Source of the DNA: Microbacterium amylolyticum
GTDB taxonomy: Bacteria; Actinomycetota; Actinomycetes; Actinomycetales; Microbacteriaceae
Direction of reading: 5' to 3'
DNA length: 64,000 nucleotides
Assembly (NCBI RefSeq): GCF_011046975.1
Contig: NZ_CP049253.1
Span: 2,478,739 to 2,542,738, forward strand
Numbering within the stretch: position 1 is the stretch's first letter; each line of letters begins with the position of its first letter. The notes under the pieces are model-generated. The model had not been told where the DNA came from and searched no databases. It was given only the letters and a program-made list of their open reading frames with translations. A program made the translations under genes and the position numbers. Shown piece by piece: positions 15,376 to 23,851 of the stretch.

Positions 15376-16229
15376 CGATCTTCCGTGACGGGTTCGAAGC
15401 CGTACGGAGTTTCGGCCACCAATGTGATGGTGTCGGCGGCAGGCAGGAACGTGGTCGCATCGACGTTCTCTCCGTCGGCAGACTCGACGAAGAGCGTATC
15501 GAGCTGTCCGGCCGTCACGGTGAGGCGCACCAGCATGGTGTTACCGTCCCCATCGGAGAACTGGCCGGCGTGCGGGAAGACTCCATCGTGCGGGACCGCG
15601 AGGTCTGTTCCGCTTGAGACAACAAACGTGACGGACAGGCGATCATGCTGTGCGACATCGTCGGCCGAGACGCGTGCCGACGCCAACTGCTGTCGCAACG
15701 CGGGTGCGCCGTACGACGATGTCGTGCCGAGAAGTGCTTCTGTCAGGGAACGTACGTCATGAGGAACGTGCGTGAGGGCGAGGATCTCGTCGTCGCCGTC
15801 CATCCAGATTGTTTCGCGGCTCCCGCGGCGCGCGCTGATGGCACCGAGTGCCCAGCTTGCTGCGGCGAACACGACGCTCGCCGCAGCGATCCACACCCGG
15901 GGGTGAGAAACACCGCGTTTCTCCAGGCGCTGCTGGATTCTCTCGTCGATGGCCTCGCTGGCTTCCGACAGTCCGATCGTGAGGCCGGTGATACCGACGA
16001 CCGCGCCCGCGGCTGCGCCACGAGACAGAACTCCTCGTCCGTGTGAACGGAACTCAGCCACCGTCATCCACGCGGCAATCGCGCCATTTGCGAGGCGGTA
16101 TGCCAATCGTTTCGTGGGGGAGAGCCGTCGCGGAGAGAGTAGCGATAACCCTCCGATCACCGCCGTTGTCGCGATTCCGTGGGTAACCGATCCGGAATCG
16201 GCGAGGCGTGACAAAAACGGCGAACGCAT
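15372..16229 (-). CDS. Membrane protein of unknown function, coupled to a transporter
   Basis: This 285-residue protein has hydrophobic segments near residues 16-32, 45-60, 72-88 and 112-130, then a long soluble C-terminal part (about residues 140-285) rich in beta-forming residues. The soluble part contains DDEILALTHVPHDVRSLTEALLG and several Asp-rich turns. No catalytic triad or known domain is evident. It is the first gene of a two-gene operon with the EamA transporter through an ATGA overlap, and diverges from the sodium-channel gene. Confidence 0.6.
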   Translation of the reverse strand: MRSPFLSRLADSGSVTHGIATTAVIGGLSLLSPRRLSPTKRLAYRLANGAIAAWMTVAEFRSHGRGVLSRGAAAGAVVGITGLTIGLSEASEAIDERIQQRLEKRGVSHPRVWIAAASVVFAAASWALGAISARRGSRETIWMDGDDEILALTHVPHDVRSLTEALLGTTSSYGAPALRQQLASARVSADDVAQHDRLSVTFVVSSGTDLAVPHDGVFPHAGQFSDGDGNTMLVRLTVTAGQLDTLFVESADGENVDATTFLPAADTITLVAETPYGFEPVTEDR

Positions 16230-16347
16230 GCCTTCACGCTACAGGTGATGACGAGGTGCGGGCGTCCTCCGGAACGATCAGCTCCGGACGTCACGCACGA
16301 ATTATCCTGGAGCGGGTGACGACAACACTCACGGGGAGCAGCTGAGC

Positions 16348-17259
16348 ATGGAATACGTCTCGACGGATACCGGTGCCAACGCGTCCATCACCGCCAAAGA
16401 CCGACAGCCTCCCGCTACGCCCAGCCTGCGCGCCAGGGTGGACGGCTGGGTAGAAAGCGCCGTCGTTCAGCGCATCGTCATCGTCGTGATCATCGCGAAC
16501 GCGATTATTCTCGGGCTGCAGACGACGTCCTGGGCCAGCGGGAGCGTGGGCAGCACGCTCATGGTGCTCGACACGATCTGTCTGGTCGTGTTCGTGACGG
16601 AGATCGTTGCCAAGTTGTACGGAAAGGGGTTTGCCTTCTTCCGGTCCGGATGGAACGTCTTCGACTTTTTCGTTGTCGCTGTCGCCCTCGTCCCCGACGC
16701 CGGTGGGTTTGCCGTTCTTCGCACGCTGCGGATTCTGCGACTGATTTCGTTGGTCAAACGTCTGCGCTTTGTTATCGAGGCGCTCGCCGGCGCGATCCCC
16801 GGCATTGCCTCGATCGGAACGCTCCTCCTCCTGATGTTCTACGTGGGCGCCGTCATGGCAACCTCGCTGTTCAGCGAGACGTTCCCCGAGTGGTTCGGCA
16901 ACGTCGGTGCATCGGCGTACAGCCTGTTTCAGGTGATGACGCTGGAGAGCTGGTCGATGGGTATCGCTCGTCCCGTCATGGAGGTCCATCCGTGGGCGTG
17001 GGCCTTCTTCGTCCCCTTCGTCGTACTGTCGGCCTTTGCGGTCCTGAACCTCTTTGTGGCGGTGATCGTCGACTCGATGCAGAACCTGCGCGAGGTTCCC
17101 GATGCGTGGCCGGATGAGAGCGAAGCGGAAAAAGAGGTGCACGAGACGCGAAGCGAAATGGCCGAGTTGCGTTCGCAGGTCAGCGATCTTCAGCGTGATC
17201 TCCGCGAGGCGCTGGTCCTGCTTCGCGAGCGTGGCGCGCCGGGCGATACTCAGCGATAA
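16348..17259 (+). CDS. Voltage-gated sodium channel (NaChBac family)
   Basis: This 303-residue protein is a single-domain six-helix channel subunit that would form tetramers. S1 to S3 lie at about residues 35-120. S4 is a clear voltage sensor (LRTLRILRLISLVKRLRF) with basic residues every third position. The pore loop contains the selectivity filter TLESWSM, almost identical to NaChBac's TLESWAS. S6 (FAVLNLFVAVIVDSM) is followed by a Glu/Arg heptad-like coiled coil (about residues 255-295) as in other bacterial Nav channels. GGGGAG precedes the ATG by nine bases. The stop is directly joined to a truncated ABC ATPase gene. Confidence 0.92.
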   Translation: MEYVSTDTGANASITAKDRQPPATPSLRARVDGWVESAVVQRIVIVVIIANAIILGLQTTSWASGSVGSTLMVLDTICLVVFVTEIVAKLYGKGFAFFRSGWNVFDFFVVAVALVPDAGGFAVLRTLRILRLISLVKRLRFVIEALAGAIPGIASIGTLLLLMFYVGAVMATSLFSETFPEWFGNVGASAYSLFQVMTLESWSMGIARPVMEVHPWAWAFFVPFVVLSAFAVLNLFVAVIVDSMQNLREVPDAWPDESEAEKEVHETRSEMAELRSQVSDLQRDLREALVLLRERGAPGDTQR

Positions 17260-18123
17260 CACCCCTTTCCTCTTCCGAACGGTGCCGGAAAGACCACCGT
17301 GATCCGGATGCTGGCGACTCTGCTGCGCCCGGATGCGGGCACCGCGCTCGTCCTGGGGCGAGACGTCGTGCGCGAAGCAACGGAGGTACGCCGGCGGGTC
17401 AGCCTGACCGGCCAGTTCGCCTCCGTGGACGAAGACCTCACGGGGCGCGAGAATCTGCGACTGATCGGTCGGCTGTTCGGCTACTCCGGTGCCAGCGCCC
17501 GCAACCGCGCCGATGAACTGCTCGAGGCCTTTTCACTCACTGACGCTGCCAACAGGCAGATCAAGAAGTACTCGGGAGGGATGAGGCGCCGCGTCGACAT
17601 CGCGGCGTCACTCATCGTGACGCCAGAGCTGCTGTTTCTCGACGAGCCAACAACGGGGCTGGACCCGCGCAGCCGCAACGAGGTATGGGATGTGATCCGC
17701 GCCATGGTGACGGGCGGAACAACCGTGATGCTCACGACGCAATACCTGGAGGAAGCCGACCAGCTTGCCGACCGGATCAGCGTTATCGACCGGGGACGCG
17801 TCGTGGCGGAAGGCACATCCAACGAGCTCAAGGCATCCGTCGGCTCCGGTTCACTCGTTGTCCGCGTTGTCCACGCCGTTGAGCGCCAACGGGCGAAGGA
17901 GATCCTCGACCGCGTTCTGGGCACCGAGATGCGCGAGGAGGCCGACCCCTTCGCTCTGACGACAACCGTCGATGGCTCGGCGGCCGCGACAGAAGCGCTC
18001 GCCGCTTTGCAGCGTGAGGGCATCGACCTGGCGCAGCTCTCGCTGGGACAGCCGACTCTCGACGAGGTGTTTCTCTCGATCACGGGCCACCCGGCGGAAG
18101 AAGAGCAGGAGAAGGCGGCATGA
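17260..18123 (+). pseudogene. ABC exporter ATPase (DrrA type) lacking its N-terminus
   Basis: Directly after the channel's TAA, and in the same frame, the sequence reads [13 protein letters not shown], the Walker A motif. The first 30-40 residues of the ATPase are gone. The rest is normal: [16 protein letters not shown] signature, [16 protein letters not shown]alker [17 protein letters not shown], and a C-terminal DrrA-like domain ending [13 protein letters not shown]. The first usable start, the GTG at 17299, lies after Walker A, so a product made from it could not bind ATP properly. Readthrough of the channel stop would restore Walker A. The ATGA overlap with the permease gene is kept. Confidence 0.7.
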
Positions 18124-18947
18124 GCGAAACACAAGAGGTGCGCCGCGAGGCGATCGTCGATGTTCTCGCCAACCGCGATCGTCCGCCGCGGCCCAGCGCC
18201 CTCTCGACATCGCTGACGTTCGGGTGGCGCGCACTGCTGAAGATCAAACACGTGCCGGAGCAGCTGTTCGATGTGACGCTGTTCCCCATTATTTTCACGC
18301 TGATGTTCACGTACCTTTTCGGCGGCGCGATCGCCGGCAGCGTGGAGAACTACATTCAGTTCCTGTTGCCCGGCATTCTCGTGCAGTCCGTGATCATGAT
18401 CACGATGTACACGGGAACGACGCTGCGCACCGATCTCGAGAAGGGCGTCTTCGACCGTTTCCGTTCGCTGCCGATCTGGCGGCCGTCGCCTCTCGTCGGC
18501 ATGCTGCTCGGCGATGCTGTTCGGTTTTCGTTGGCGTCGCTGATCATCTGTCTGCTGGGCTTGGTGATCGGATGGCGGCCGCAGGGCGGTGCCATCGGAA
18601 TCGTCCTCGGCGTTCTGCTCACCCTGGTGTTCGCCTTCGCGATCGGCTGGGTCTGGACCTTCATCAGCCTCGTCGTGCGCTCATCCGGAGCTGTGATGGG
18701 CGTGAGCATGATGGTGATCATGCCGCTGACGTTCGTGAGCAACATCTTTGTTGACCCCGGCACGATGCCGAGCTGGTTGCAGGGCTTTGTCTCCGTGAAC
18801 CCGATCTCACACCTCGTCACAGCCGTGCGCTCGCTGATGGGAGGCACGCCCGTTGGCAGCGAGGTGTTCTTCACGCTCGCCTGGGCGGCCGGACTGGTGG
18901 TCGTATTCGGGACACTCACGATGTTGCGCTATCGCGACGCGAAGTGA
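18120..18947 (+). CDS. ABC-2 type permease (DrrB-like)
   Basis: This 275-residue protein has a cytoplasmic N-terminus and six membrane helices. It carries the ABC-2 features [39 protein letters not shown] and [13 protein letters not shown]. Together with a DrrA-type ATPase such permeases export drugs or lipids. Its own partner directly upstream is truncated, so it may be inactive or use another ATPase. The ATG overlaps the ATPase stop. The gene itself shows no damage. Confidence 0.88.
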   Translation: MSETQEVRREAIVDVLANRDRPPRPSALSTSLTFGWRALLKIKHVPEQLFDVTLFPIIFTLMFTYLFGGAIAGSVENYIQFLLPGILVQSVIMITMYTGTTLRTDLEKGVFDRFRSLPIWRPSPLVGMLLGDAVRFSLASLIICLLGLVIGWRPQGGAIGIVLGVLLTLVFAFAIGWVWTFISLVVRSSGAVMGVSMMVIMPLTFVSNIFVDPGTMPSWLQGFVSVNPISHLVTAVRSLMGGTPVGSEVFFTLAWAAGLVVVFGTLTMLRYRDAK

Positions 18948-18951
18948 AGGA

Positions 18952-18975
18952 CGGCCGGGAAACCGGCCATTTCCG
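18952..18975 (+). terminator. Small hairpin after the permease gene
   Basis: GGCCGG-GAAA-CCGGCC followed by ATTTCC lies a few bases after the permease stop. The stem is only six bases, so it is a weak terminator candidate. Confidence 0.45.
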
Positions 18976-18997
18976 CTCTCCTCCCATCAGCAGCGCA

Positions 18998-19003
18998 TAC
19001 GGT
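18998..19003 (+). promoter_or_regulatory. -10 box for leaderless flavin reductase mRNA
   Basis: TACGGT lies six bases before the ATG at 19010; no ribosome-binding site is visible. Confidence 0.55.
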
Positions 19004-19009
19004 CGTTGT

Positions 19010-19507
19010 ATGCAGCACGCACCGCTCGGCGACCTCTTTAAGGCCGTCTTTCGTGATCACCCGGCCGCCGTCACCGTGATCACGGCGATTACCGCCGATG
19101 GCCCTGTTGGCCTCACCGCATCGAGCGTGGCATCGGTGGCGGTCGATCCGCCGGCCCTGTCGTTTTCTGTGACGCGATCAACCGGTTCCGCGGGCGGTTT
19201 GCTCGGCGCAGAACGCCTGCAGGTGCATTTCGTGACGCCGGAGCACGCGGGGGTGGCGATGAGCTTTGCCCGGTCGGGTGATGAGCGTTTTACGCCCGAA
19301 CAAGGGTGGTCGTTCGACGCGGATGGCTCGCCTCGCCTGGACGGCGCCCGTGCGCGGGTGGCGGGAAAGATTGCGGGAACGATCCCGGTGGGGAGCTCGA
19401 TGCTCGTCGTCCTCGAGGTCGACGAGATCGACGATGGCGAACCGGGTGAACCACTGGTGTTTGCTGACCGCACGTTCCGGCGCCTCGGTGGGATCGTCTC
19501 GATGTAA
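19010..19507 (+). CDS. Flavin reductase family protein
   Basis: This 165-residue protein has the split-barrel fold of FMN-binding flavin reductases: FRDHPAAVTVITAITADGPVGLTASSVASVAVDPP at its N-terminus, then LSFSV, LQVHFVTPEHAGVA and a closing PLVFADRTFRRL. Such enzymes reduce FMN with NAD(P)H for a partner monooxygenase. No intact monooxygenase partner is nearby. The start at 19010 is supported by the TACGGT box six bases upstream. Confidence 0.85.
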   Translation: MQHAPLGDLFKAVFRDHPAAVTVITAITADGPVGLTASSVASVAVDPPALSFSVTRSTGSAGGLLGAERLQVHFVTPEHAGVAMSFARSGDERFTPEQGWSFDADGSPRLDGARARVAGKIAGTIPVGSSMLVVLEVDEIDDGEPGEPLVFADRTFRRLGGIVSM

Positions 19508-19563
19508 CGCCGGGCCGACACCGCGGAGGAACGCGGCGGGAAGGACCGTCCTCGCAGGTTTCT

Positions 19564-20416
19564 TCACTGTCCTGTCGCCGCAGTGGCGGGAGCAGGCTGA
19601 TCATCCGCGGGAACGCGTCGTCGGAGCAGATGTGTGACAGCTGTCAGGTGCGGGAACTCGATCAGCATGCCCAGAACGATGGCCGCGGCGACGACGGGGC
19701 GATCCGGGAAGGCCGCCAGCGTCACGCCGAGCATCACCGGAGCGTTTCGCGCCGAGGTGGTGATCGTGACGAGGGCGTGTTCGTCGTGTCGGAGCCGGAA
19801 CGGGCGTGAGGCGCCTTCGCAGCGATGACCGTGCGGCAAAGCGGAGAAGGATACGCAGCGCGATGGCCAGGCCGACGGGAGCGGCGAACCACAACAGCAG
19901 CGATTCCCCGGCTTCCCCGAAGACGGAGCCCACCTGCTCACCGGCGAACACCATCAGCCACACGGGATAGAGCGCAAGCTGCAACAGCATTTGCACGGGG
20001 ATCAGCGCGGCGCCGGTCGCCATATCGCCTCCGGCGAGGCGTGTGAACCCAAGGAACCAGTCGGTGCATGGCGCGAGACAGTAGATGAGAACGCCCAGCC
20101 GCAGCGCGTCGTCGGGAACGAGAATCAGCGTGAGGGGCACGGCGATCAGCGGGACGATGAGAAAGTTCAGCCCGATGGCAATCAGGGCTGTGCGCGGCGC
20201 ACGTCGCAGCGACGGGAGGGCGTCAACACGCACCGCGAAGACGAGAGCGCCGATGAGGAGGAGGATCAGGGGATCGACTCCCTCCTGCAGGGCGTCCCCC
20301 GCCCGCGGCGACATTACACCGATGGTGCTCCCGAGGACGATCGCGGTGAGCAGGAGCGCCGTCATCGCCCAAGCGGGCGCCTCGCGCCTTAGCACGCGCA
20401 CTCCACTCCGCAGCAC
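19564..20416 (-). pseudogene. ACR3/bile-acid-symporter-type transporter, frameshifted
   Basis: From the ATG at 20416 the frame encodes about 200 residues with seven or so membrane helices and the hallmark YCLAPCTDWFLGFTRLAGGD of the arsenite (ACR3)/BASS superfamily. Near 19800-19810 the frame is lost. The sequence continues one base over as FRLRHDEHALVTITTSARNAP and VLGMLIEFPHLTAVTHLLRRR, which is the normal last quarter with two or three helices. A one-base insertion explains it. The start overlaps the end of the oxidoreductase gene by 28 bases. The transported ion (arsenite or other) is inferred from family only. Confidence 0.7.
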
Positions 20417-21510
20417 GAGAGATCGTCGGTGAGCATGCCCTGTTCACGCCATTCCTCGAGGGCCGAGCAGTCTTTGCCGAGGCGTGTGCCGATGACGTTC
20501 GCGACGTGGGCAAAGCGCTGTCGAAATTTGTACACGAAGCAGAATTTCAGCCCGCCGTGGCGCATCGCCGGGCCGGCAAGAAACAGGCCGGGCGCGATCG
20601 TCGACTCGTCGTCCTTTGTGAGTTCCGGCCATCCATCCATGCGGCGCGCAAACAGGGCCGAGACGGGCCCGAGTCCCGAGCCGAACCCGGTGGCTGCGAT
20701 CGGGCGGTGGGGCGTTGACAATCGCTGACCCGTCGACAGCAGCAGGATGAAACCGTCGCCGTCCGGTTTAATGCGCGCCGCGTGTGCCTCGGTGAGGGTG
20801 AGCCGGCCGGTTGCCAGCGCGCTCTTCAGGCGCATTCGTGATCGCGGAGCGAGGTTGAAAGACGGATCGGAGCCGTGTCCCGCATCCCACGGCGCCTCGC
20901 CGTCGACAACGGTCACGCAGGAACCGCGCTCGACGTGGTGGCAGGCAATGTCGATACCCGACTCGTAGCCGCCGATAACGACAACCTCCCCGGGGCGCGA
21001 TTCCCAGGCATCGCGCTCGGAGCTATGGACGGCGAGGGCTCCGCCCGCAACGCGCGGGGGCGTCGGGTCGGAGAATTCTCCGCCCGCCCACACAACCGTT
21101 CGCGCATGGATGGGGCCGGAGGAGGTCGACACCTCATAGCTGCCATCGACGGCAGGAGTGACATCCTCGACGTCGGTGTCACGCAGAACAGGAAGATCGA
21201 AGGCCTTCACCACGCCGCGCAGATACGCGGCGTACTGGGCTCCCGTTGGGTAGTCCGTTGCGAGGCTAAACGCAGGCGATGTCCGGTGGTGGACGGCGTT
21301 GAGGTCCGTTGCGCCGAATCCGTTTCCGGTGAAGGACGGTGTGAGGAAGGTTTGCTCCCGCGGCCAGTCGAGGAAGGTTTGGCCGATCGCGCTACGTTCC
21401 ACGATGCTATGAGCGAGTCCATCGACGGCATCGAGAGCGAGCGCTGTTCCGATCCCGGCGGGGCCCGCTCCGATCACGAGAGAATCGAGGGGGTGCGGAG
21501 AAGAAGTCAT
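20389..21510 (-). CDS. FAD/NAD(P)-dependent oxidoreductase with a Cys-rich tail
   Basis: This 373-residue flavoprotein resembles thioredoxin-reductase/ArsO-type monooxygenases. It has an FAD site at the N-terminus (LVIGAGPAGIGTALAL), a second nucleotide site (VVVIGGYESGIDIACHH), the ATGFGSG strand and a closing FLAGPAMRHGGLKFCFVYKFRQRF. It ends in LSCCGVECAC, four Cys in eight residues, which could bind a thiophilic metal or metalloid. A Zur/Fur-like box lies 32 bases upstream of its start, and it overlaps a transporter gene of the arsenite/bile-acid superfamily. I infer a metal or metalloid detoxification or homeostasis role. Confidence 0.78.
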   Translation of the reverse strand: MTSSPHPLDSLVIGAGPAGIGTALALDAVDGLAHSIVERSAIGQTFLDWPREQTFLTPSFTGNGFGATDLNAVHHRTSPAFSLATDYPTGAQYAAYLRGVVKAFDLPVLRDTDVEDVTPAVDGSYEVSTSSGPIHARTVVWAGGEFSDPTPPRVAGGALAVHSSERDAWESRPGEVVVIGGYESGIDIACHHVERGSCVTVVDGEAPWDAGHGSDPSFNLAPRSRMRLKSALATGRLTLTEAHAARIKPDGDGFILLLSTGQRLSTPHRPIAATGFGSGLGPVSALFARRMDGWPELTKDDESTIAPGLFLAGPAMRHGGLKFCFVYKFRQRFAHVANVIGTRLGKDCSALEEWREQGMLTDDLSCCGVECAC

Positions 21511-21541
21511 GTCACCGTGCTTTCCTGGCGCATGCACCAGA

Positions 21542-21556
21542 TGAGAATCATTATCA
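21542..21556. promoter_or_regulatory. Zur/Fur-type operator between divergent genes
   Basis: TGAGAATCATTATCA fits the 7-1-7 palindrome TGANAATNATTNTCA recognised by Fur-family repressors, and by Zur in actinobacteria. It lies 32 bases from the oxidoreductase start and 55 from the CobW-type GTPase start, so one site could control both. The CobW neighbour favours Zur over Fur. Confidence 0.75.
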
Positions 21557-21610
21557 ATAGCGTACGGTGTGTGATCTGTGTATTCGAGCATCGCTGAAAG
21601 GACCGCACCA

Positions 21611-22600
21611 ATGTCAGTTCCCGTGATCGCCCTGACGGGGCACCTCGGCGCCGGCAAAACGACGGTGCTGAATCACCTGCTGTCGGCGCCGGGTGCACGC
21701 GTCGGCGTTGTCATCAACGATTTCGGCGCCGTCAATATTGACGCCGGGCTTGTCGTCGGACAGATTGACGAGGCGGCGTCCATCGCGGGCGGGTGCATCT
21801 GCTGCCTGCCGGACGACGGCGGTCTTGACCAGGCGCTTGCGAAACTCACGGATCCTCAGCTCCGACTGGACGCGGTGGTGATCGAGGCGTCGGGCGTTGC
21901 CGAGCCCCTCGCGCTCGCGCGTCTCGTGCGCTTCTCGGGCGCGGAGAATGCTCGGCTGGGCGGTGTCATCGACATTGTCGACGCGATTGAGCACGAGCAC
22001 ACGGTTGATACGGGCGGCGTTCCTCTCGCGCGCTATGCGGCGGCAACGCTCGTCGTGATCAACAAACTGGATGCCGTGGCAGATCCGGAGGAGCGCCGTG
22101 CGCGGATCACGGAACGCATTCGCGAGCGTAACCCGCATGTTCCCGTCATTGCGTCCGTGCGCGGCCGGATCGATCCCGCGCTCGTCTTTGACGTGGCGCA
22201 GAAGGAGGACCCGGTCGACGAGCTACCGATCGCGGCGTTGCTGCGGGAAGAGCATCGCGGGCACGGTGACCATGTCCACGCCGACGCCGTGTCGGTTCCA
22301 GTGTCTGGATCCGTCGACGCGGGGGCGCTCGTTGACCTGCTTGAGGATCCGCCGGGCGGCGTGTACCGCCTCAAGGGAACCGTTCCGGTGTGCTCTCGGC
22401 GCTACCTGGTGAACCTGGTCGGCCGTTCGATTCATGTGCGAACGGCGAGATCAGGGCAGGGGGAGAACGCGCTCGTCGCTATCGGCGTGGACCTGGATAT
22501 CGAGGAGGTGCGACGCCGACTTCAGGGAGTGGTGTCTGGGCCGACGGCGGGGGCCGCCGGCGTGCGACGGCTCCAGCGATACCGCCGCCTGAGCGCATAA
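21611..22600 (+). CDS. CobW/ZNG1-type metal chaperone GTPase
   Basis: This 329-residue G3E GTPase has Walker A GHLGAGKTTVLNH at residues 10-22 and the metal-binding GGCICCLPDD motif (CxCC) at about residues 61-70. It also has IEASGVAEP, the NKLD guanine-specificity motif and a His-rich linker (HRGHGDHVHAD) before the C-terminal CobW_C domain. Members deliver zinc or related metals to client enzymes using GTP. The Zur-like box upstream suggests induction in zinc starvation. AAAGGA lies eight bases before the ATG. Confidence 0.9.
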   Translation: MSVPVIALTGHLGAGKTTVLNHLLSAPGARVGVVINDFGAVNIDAGLVVGQIDEAASIAGGCICCLPDDGGLDQALAKLTDPQLRLDAVVIEASGVAEPLALARLVRFSGAENARLGGVIDIVDAIEHEHTVDTGGVPLARYAAATLVVINKLDAVADPEERRARITERIRERNPHVPVIASVRGRIDPALVFDVAQKEDPVDELPIAALLREEHRGHGDHVHADAVSVPVSGSVDAGALVDLLEDPPGGVYRLKGTVPVCSRRYLVNLVGRSIHVRTARSGQGENALVAIGVDLDIEEVRRRLQGVVSGPTAGAAGVRRLQRYRRLSA

Positions 22601-22652
22601 AACGCGGGGTGCGCGTGCTCTGCGGGGGCGTGCTCTGCGAGCGTTTCCGTGG

Positions 22653-22925
22653 TCATGGCGCTCCTCGTTCGTCGTTCGTGCGATGTGCGTCCGCTGGCTC
22701 ACGGACGTGGGTCAACGCATCGGTGATGACGTGGGTCACGTGATGGTCGGCCACCTCGTACGTCACCTCCTTGCCGCTGCGCGTTGGCGAGACAAGCCCC
22801 GCCTGACGCAGCGTGCGTAGGTGCTGCGAGACGAGCGGCTGAGCCGGATTGCTTGTGGTGAACAGCACGCGTGGTGTTGCGAAAACTGCACACCTGCCTG
22901 CGAGATGAATCCGGACGCGGTACAT
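22653..22925 (-). pseudogene. ArsR/SmtB-type regulator, N-terminal half missing
   Basis: The last 60 residues are a typical ArsR C-terminal half: the recognition helix in QPLVSQHLRTLRQAGLV, the wing in SGKEVTYEVADHHV, and a final helix with possible His ligands. The preceding 20 or so residues (MYRVRIHLAGRCAVFATPRV) do not look like the family. The first helices that begin the HTH are absent, because the divergent manganese-binding-protein gene starts only nine bases from this ATG. It is either a truncated relic or a much altered short regulator. Confidence 0.55.
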
Positions 22926-22926
22926 T
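22921..22926 (+). promoter_or_regulatory. -10 box for leaderless metal-transport mRNA
   Basis: TACATT lies seven bases before the ATG at 22934 and partly overlaps the inverted repeat beginning at 22925. There is no Shine-Dalgarno. Confidence 0.5.
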
Positions 22927-22944
22927 TTTCGGTATGCCTAAAAA
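22925..22944. promoter_or_regulatory. Candidate metalloregulator operator over the start codon
   Basis: TTTTTCGG-TATG-CCTAAAAA is an inverted repeat with one mismatch in eight-base arms. It covers the end of the -10 box and the ATG of the metal-binding lipoprotein gene, where a bound repressor would block transcription. The layout suits a DtxR/MntR-type regulator, but the identity is inferred. Confidence 0.5.
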
Positions 22945-23851
22945 TCGACTGTCTGCCCTCCTTGTCCTTCCCGCTGTTGCCCTCGTGGCGGCCTCGTGTT
23001 CGGCAACGGAAAGCGCGACAGGAGGCGCGTCGGATGAGCGACCCGTTGTGCTCACCACGTTCACGGTGCTCGCCGACATCGCTCAGAATGTCGGCGGAGA
23101 GCATATTCAGGTGCAGTCGCTCATGAAGCCCGGCGCAGAGGTACACGGGTATGAACCGACGCCGGGTGACGTTGCGCGGGCCAGCGAAGCGGACCTCGTG
23201 ATCGATAATGGGCTCGGGCTCGAGGACTGGTTCACGAAGTTCCTCGCCTCGGCTGATGCGCCGCACCTTCTCGCGACGGAGGGCATCGTGCCGATCGGTA
23301 TCGCCGGAACGGACGCGCCGAATCCGCACGCATGGATGTCGACGACAAACGCTGAAATCTACGTGAACAACATTGCTGACGCGTTCGCTGAGCTCGCCCC
23401 GGAACACGCCGAGGACTTCCGTGACAACGCCGACGACTACTCCGCTCAGCTTCGCGCGGTTCACGACGAACTCACCGCGACTCTTGACGTCGTCCCCGAT
23501 GCCGCGCGGGCACTGGTCACGTGCGAGGGGGCATTCAGTTACCTGGCGCGTGACGCGGGTCTCGATGAGTACTTCCTCTGGCCGGTGAACTCGGAGCAGG
23601 AAGGCACACCGCGCCAAACCGCCGCCGTTATCGATGTTGTCCTGGAGCGTGGCATTCCCGCCGTGTTTTGTGAGTCGACCGTGAGCGACGCGGCGATGCA
23701 GCAGGTCGTCGCACAGACAGGCGCGTCTTTCGGCGGAACGCTCTACGTCGACTCCCTGTCCCAGGCTGACGGCCCCGTTCCCACCTATCTCGACCTCCTG
23801 CGACACGACGCCGAGGTCATCGCGGCTGCGCTAACGGGAGGGGCCGAGTGA
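22934..23851 (+). CDS. Manganese-type metal ABC transporter, binding lipoprotein
   Basis: This 305-residue protein is a cluster A-I solute-binding lipoprotein. The N-terminus has a Lys/Arg pair, a hydrophobic core and a lipobox-like VAASC. Metal ligands are visible in VHGYEPTP, NPHAWMS and FCESTVSD, with an additional conserved CEGAFSYLA. The stretch around WPVNSEQEGTPRQT and the Glu ligand in the third motif match the PsaA/SitA/MntC manganese group rather than ZnuA, which has a His-rich loop. It heads a manganese or iron importer operon. The mRNA appears leaderless. Confidence 0.85.
   Translation: MPKNRLSALLVLPAVALVAASCSATESATGGASDERPVVLTTFTVLADIAQNVGGEHIQVQSLMKPGAEVHGYEPTPGDVARASEADLVIDNGLGLEDWFTKFLASADAPHLLATEGIVPIGIAGTDAPNPHAWMSTTNAEIYVNNIADAFAELAPEHAEDFRDNADDYSAQLRAVHDELTATLDVVPDAARALVTCEGAFSYLARDAGLDEYFLWPVNSEQEGTPRQTAAVIDVVLERGIPAVFCESTVSDAAMQQVVAQTGASFGGTLYVDSLSQADGPVPTYLDLLRHDAEVIAAALTGGAE

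Noticed and set aside
22612..22640. Direct repeat GCGTGCTCTGCG after the CobW-type gene
   Set aside because: Only two copies in a GC-rich spacer; no link to a regulator or mobile element.
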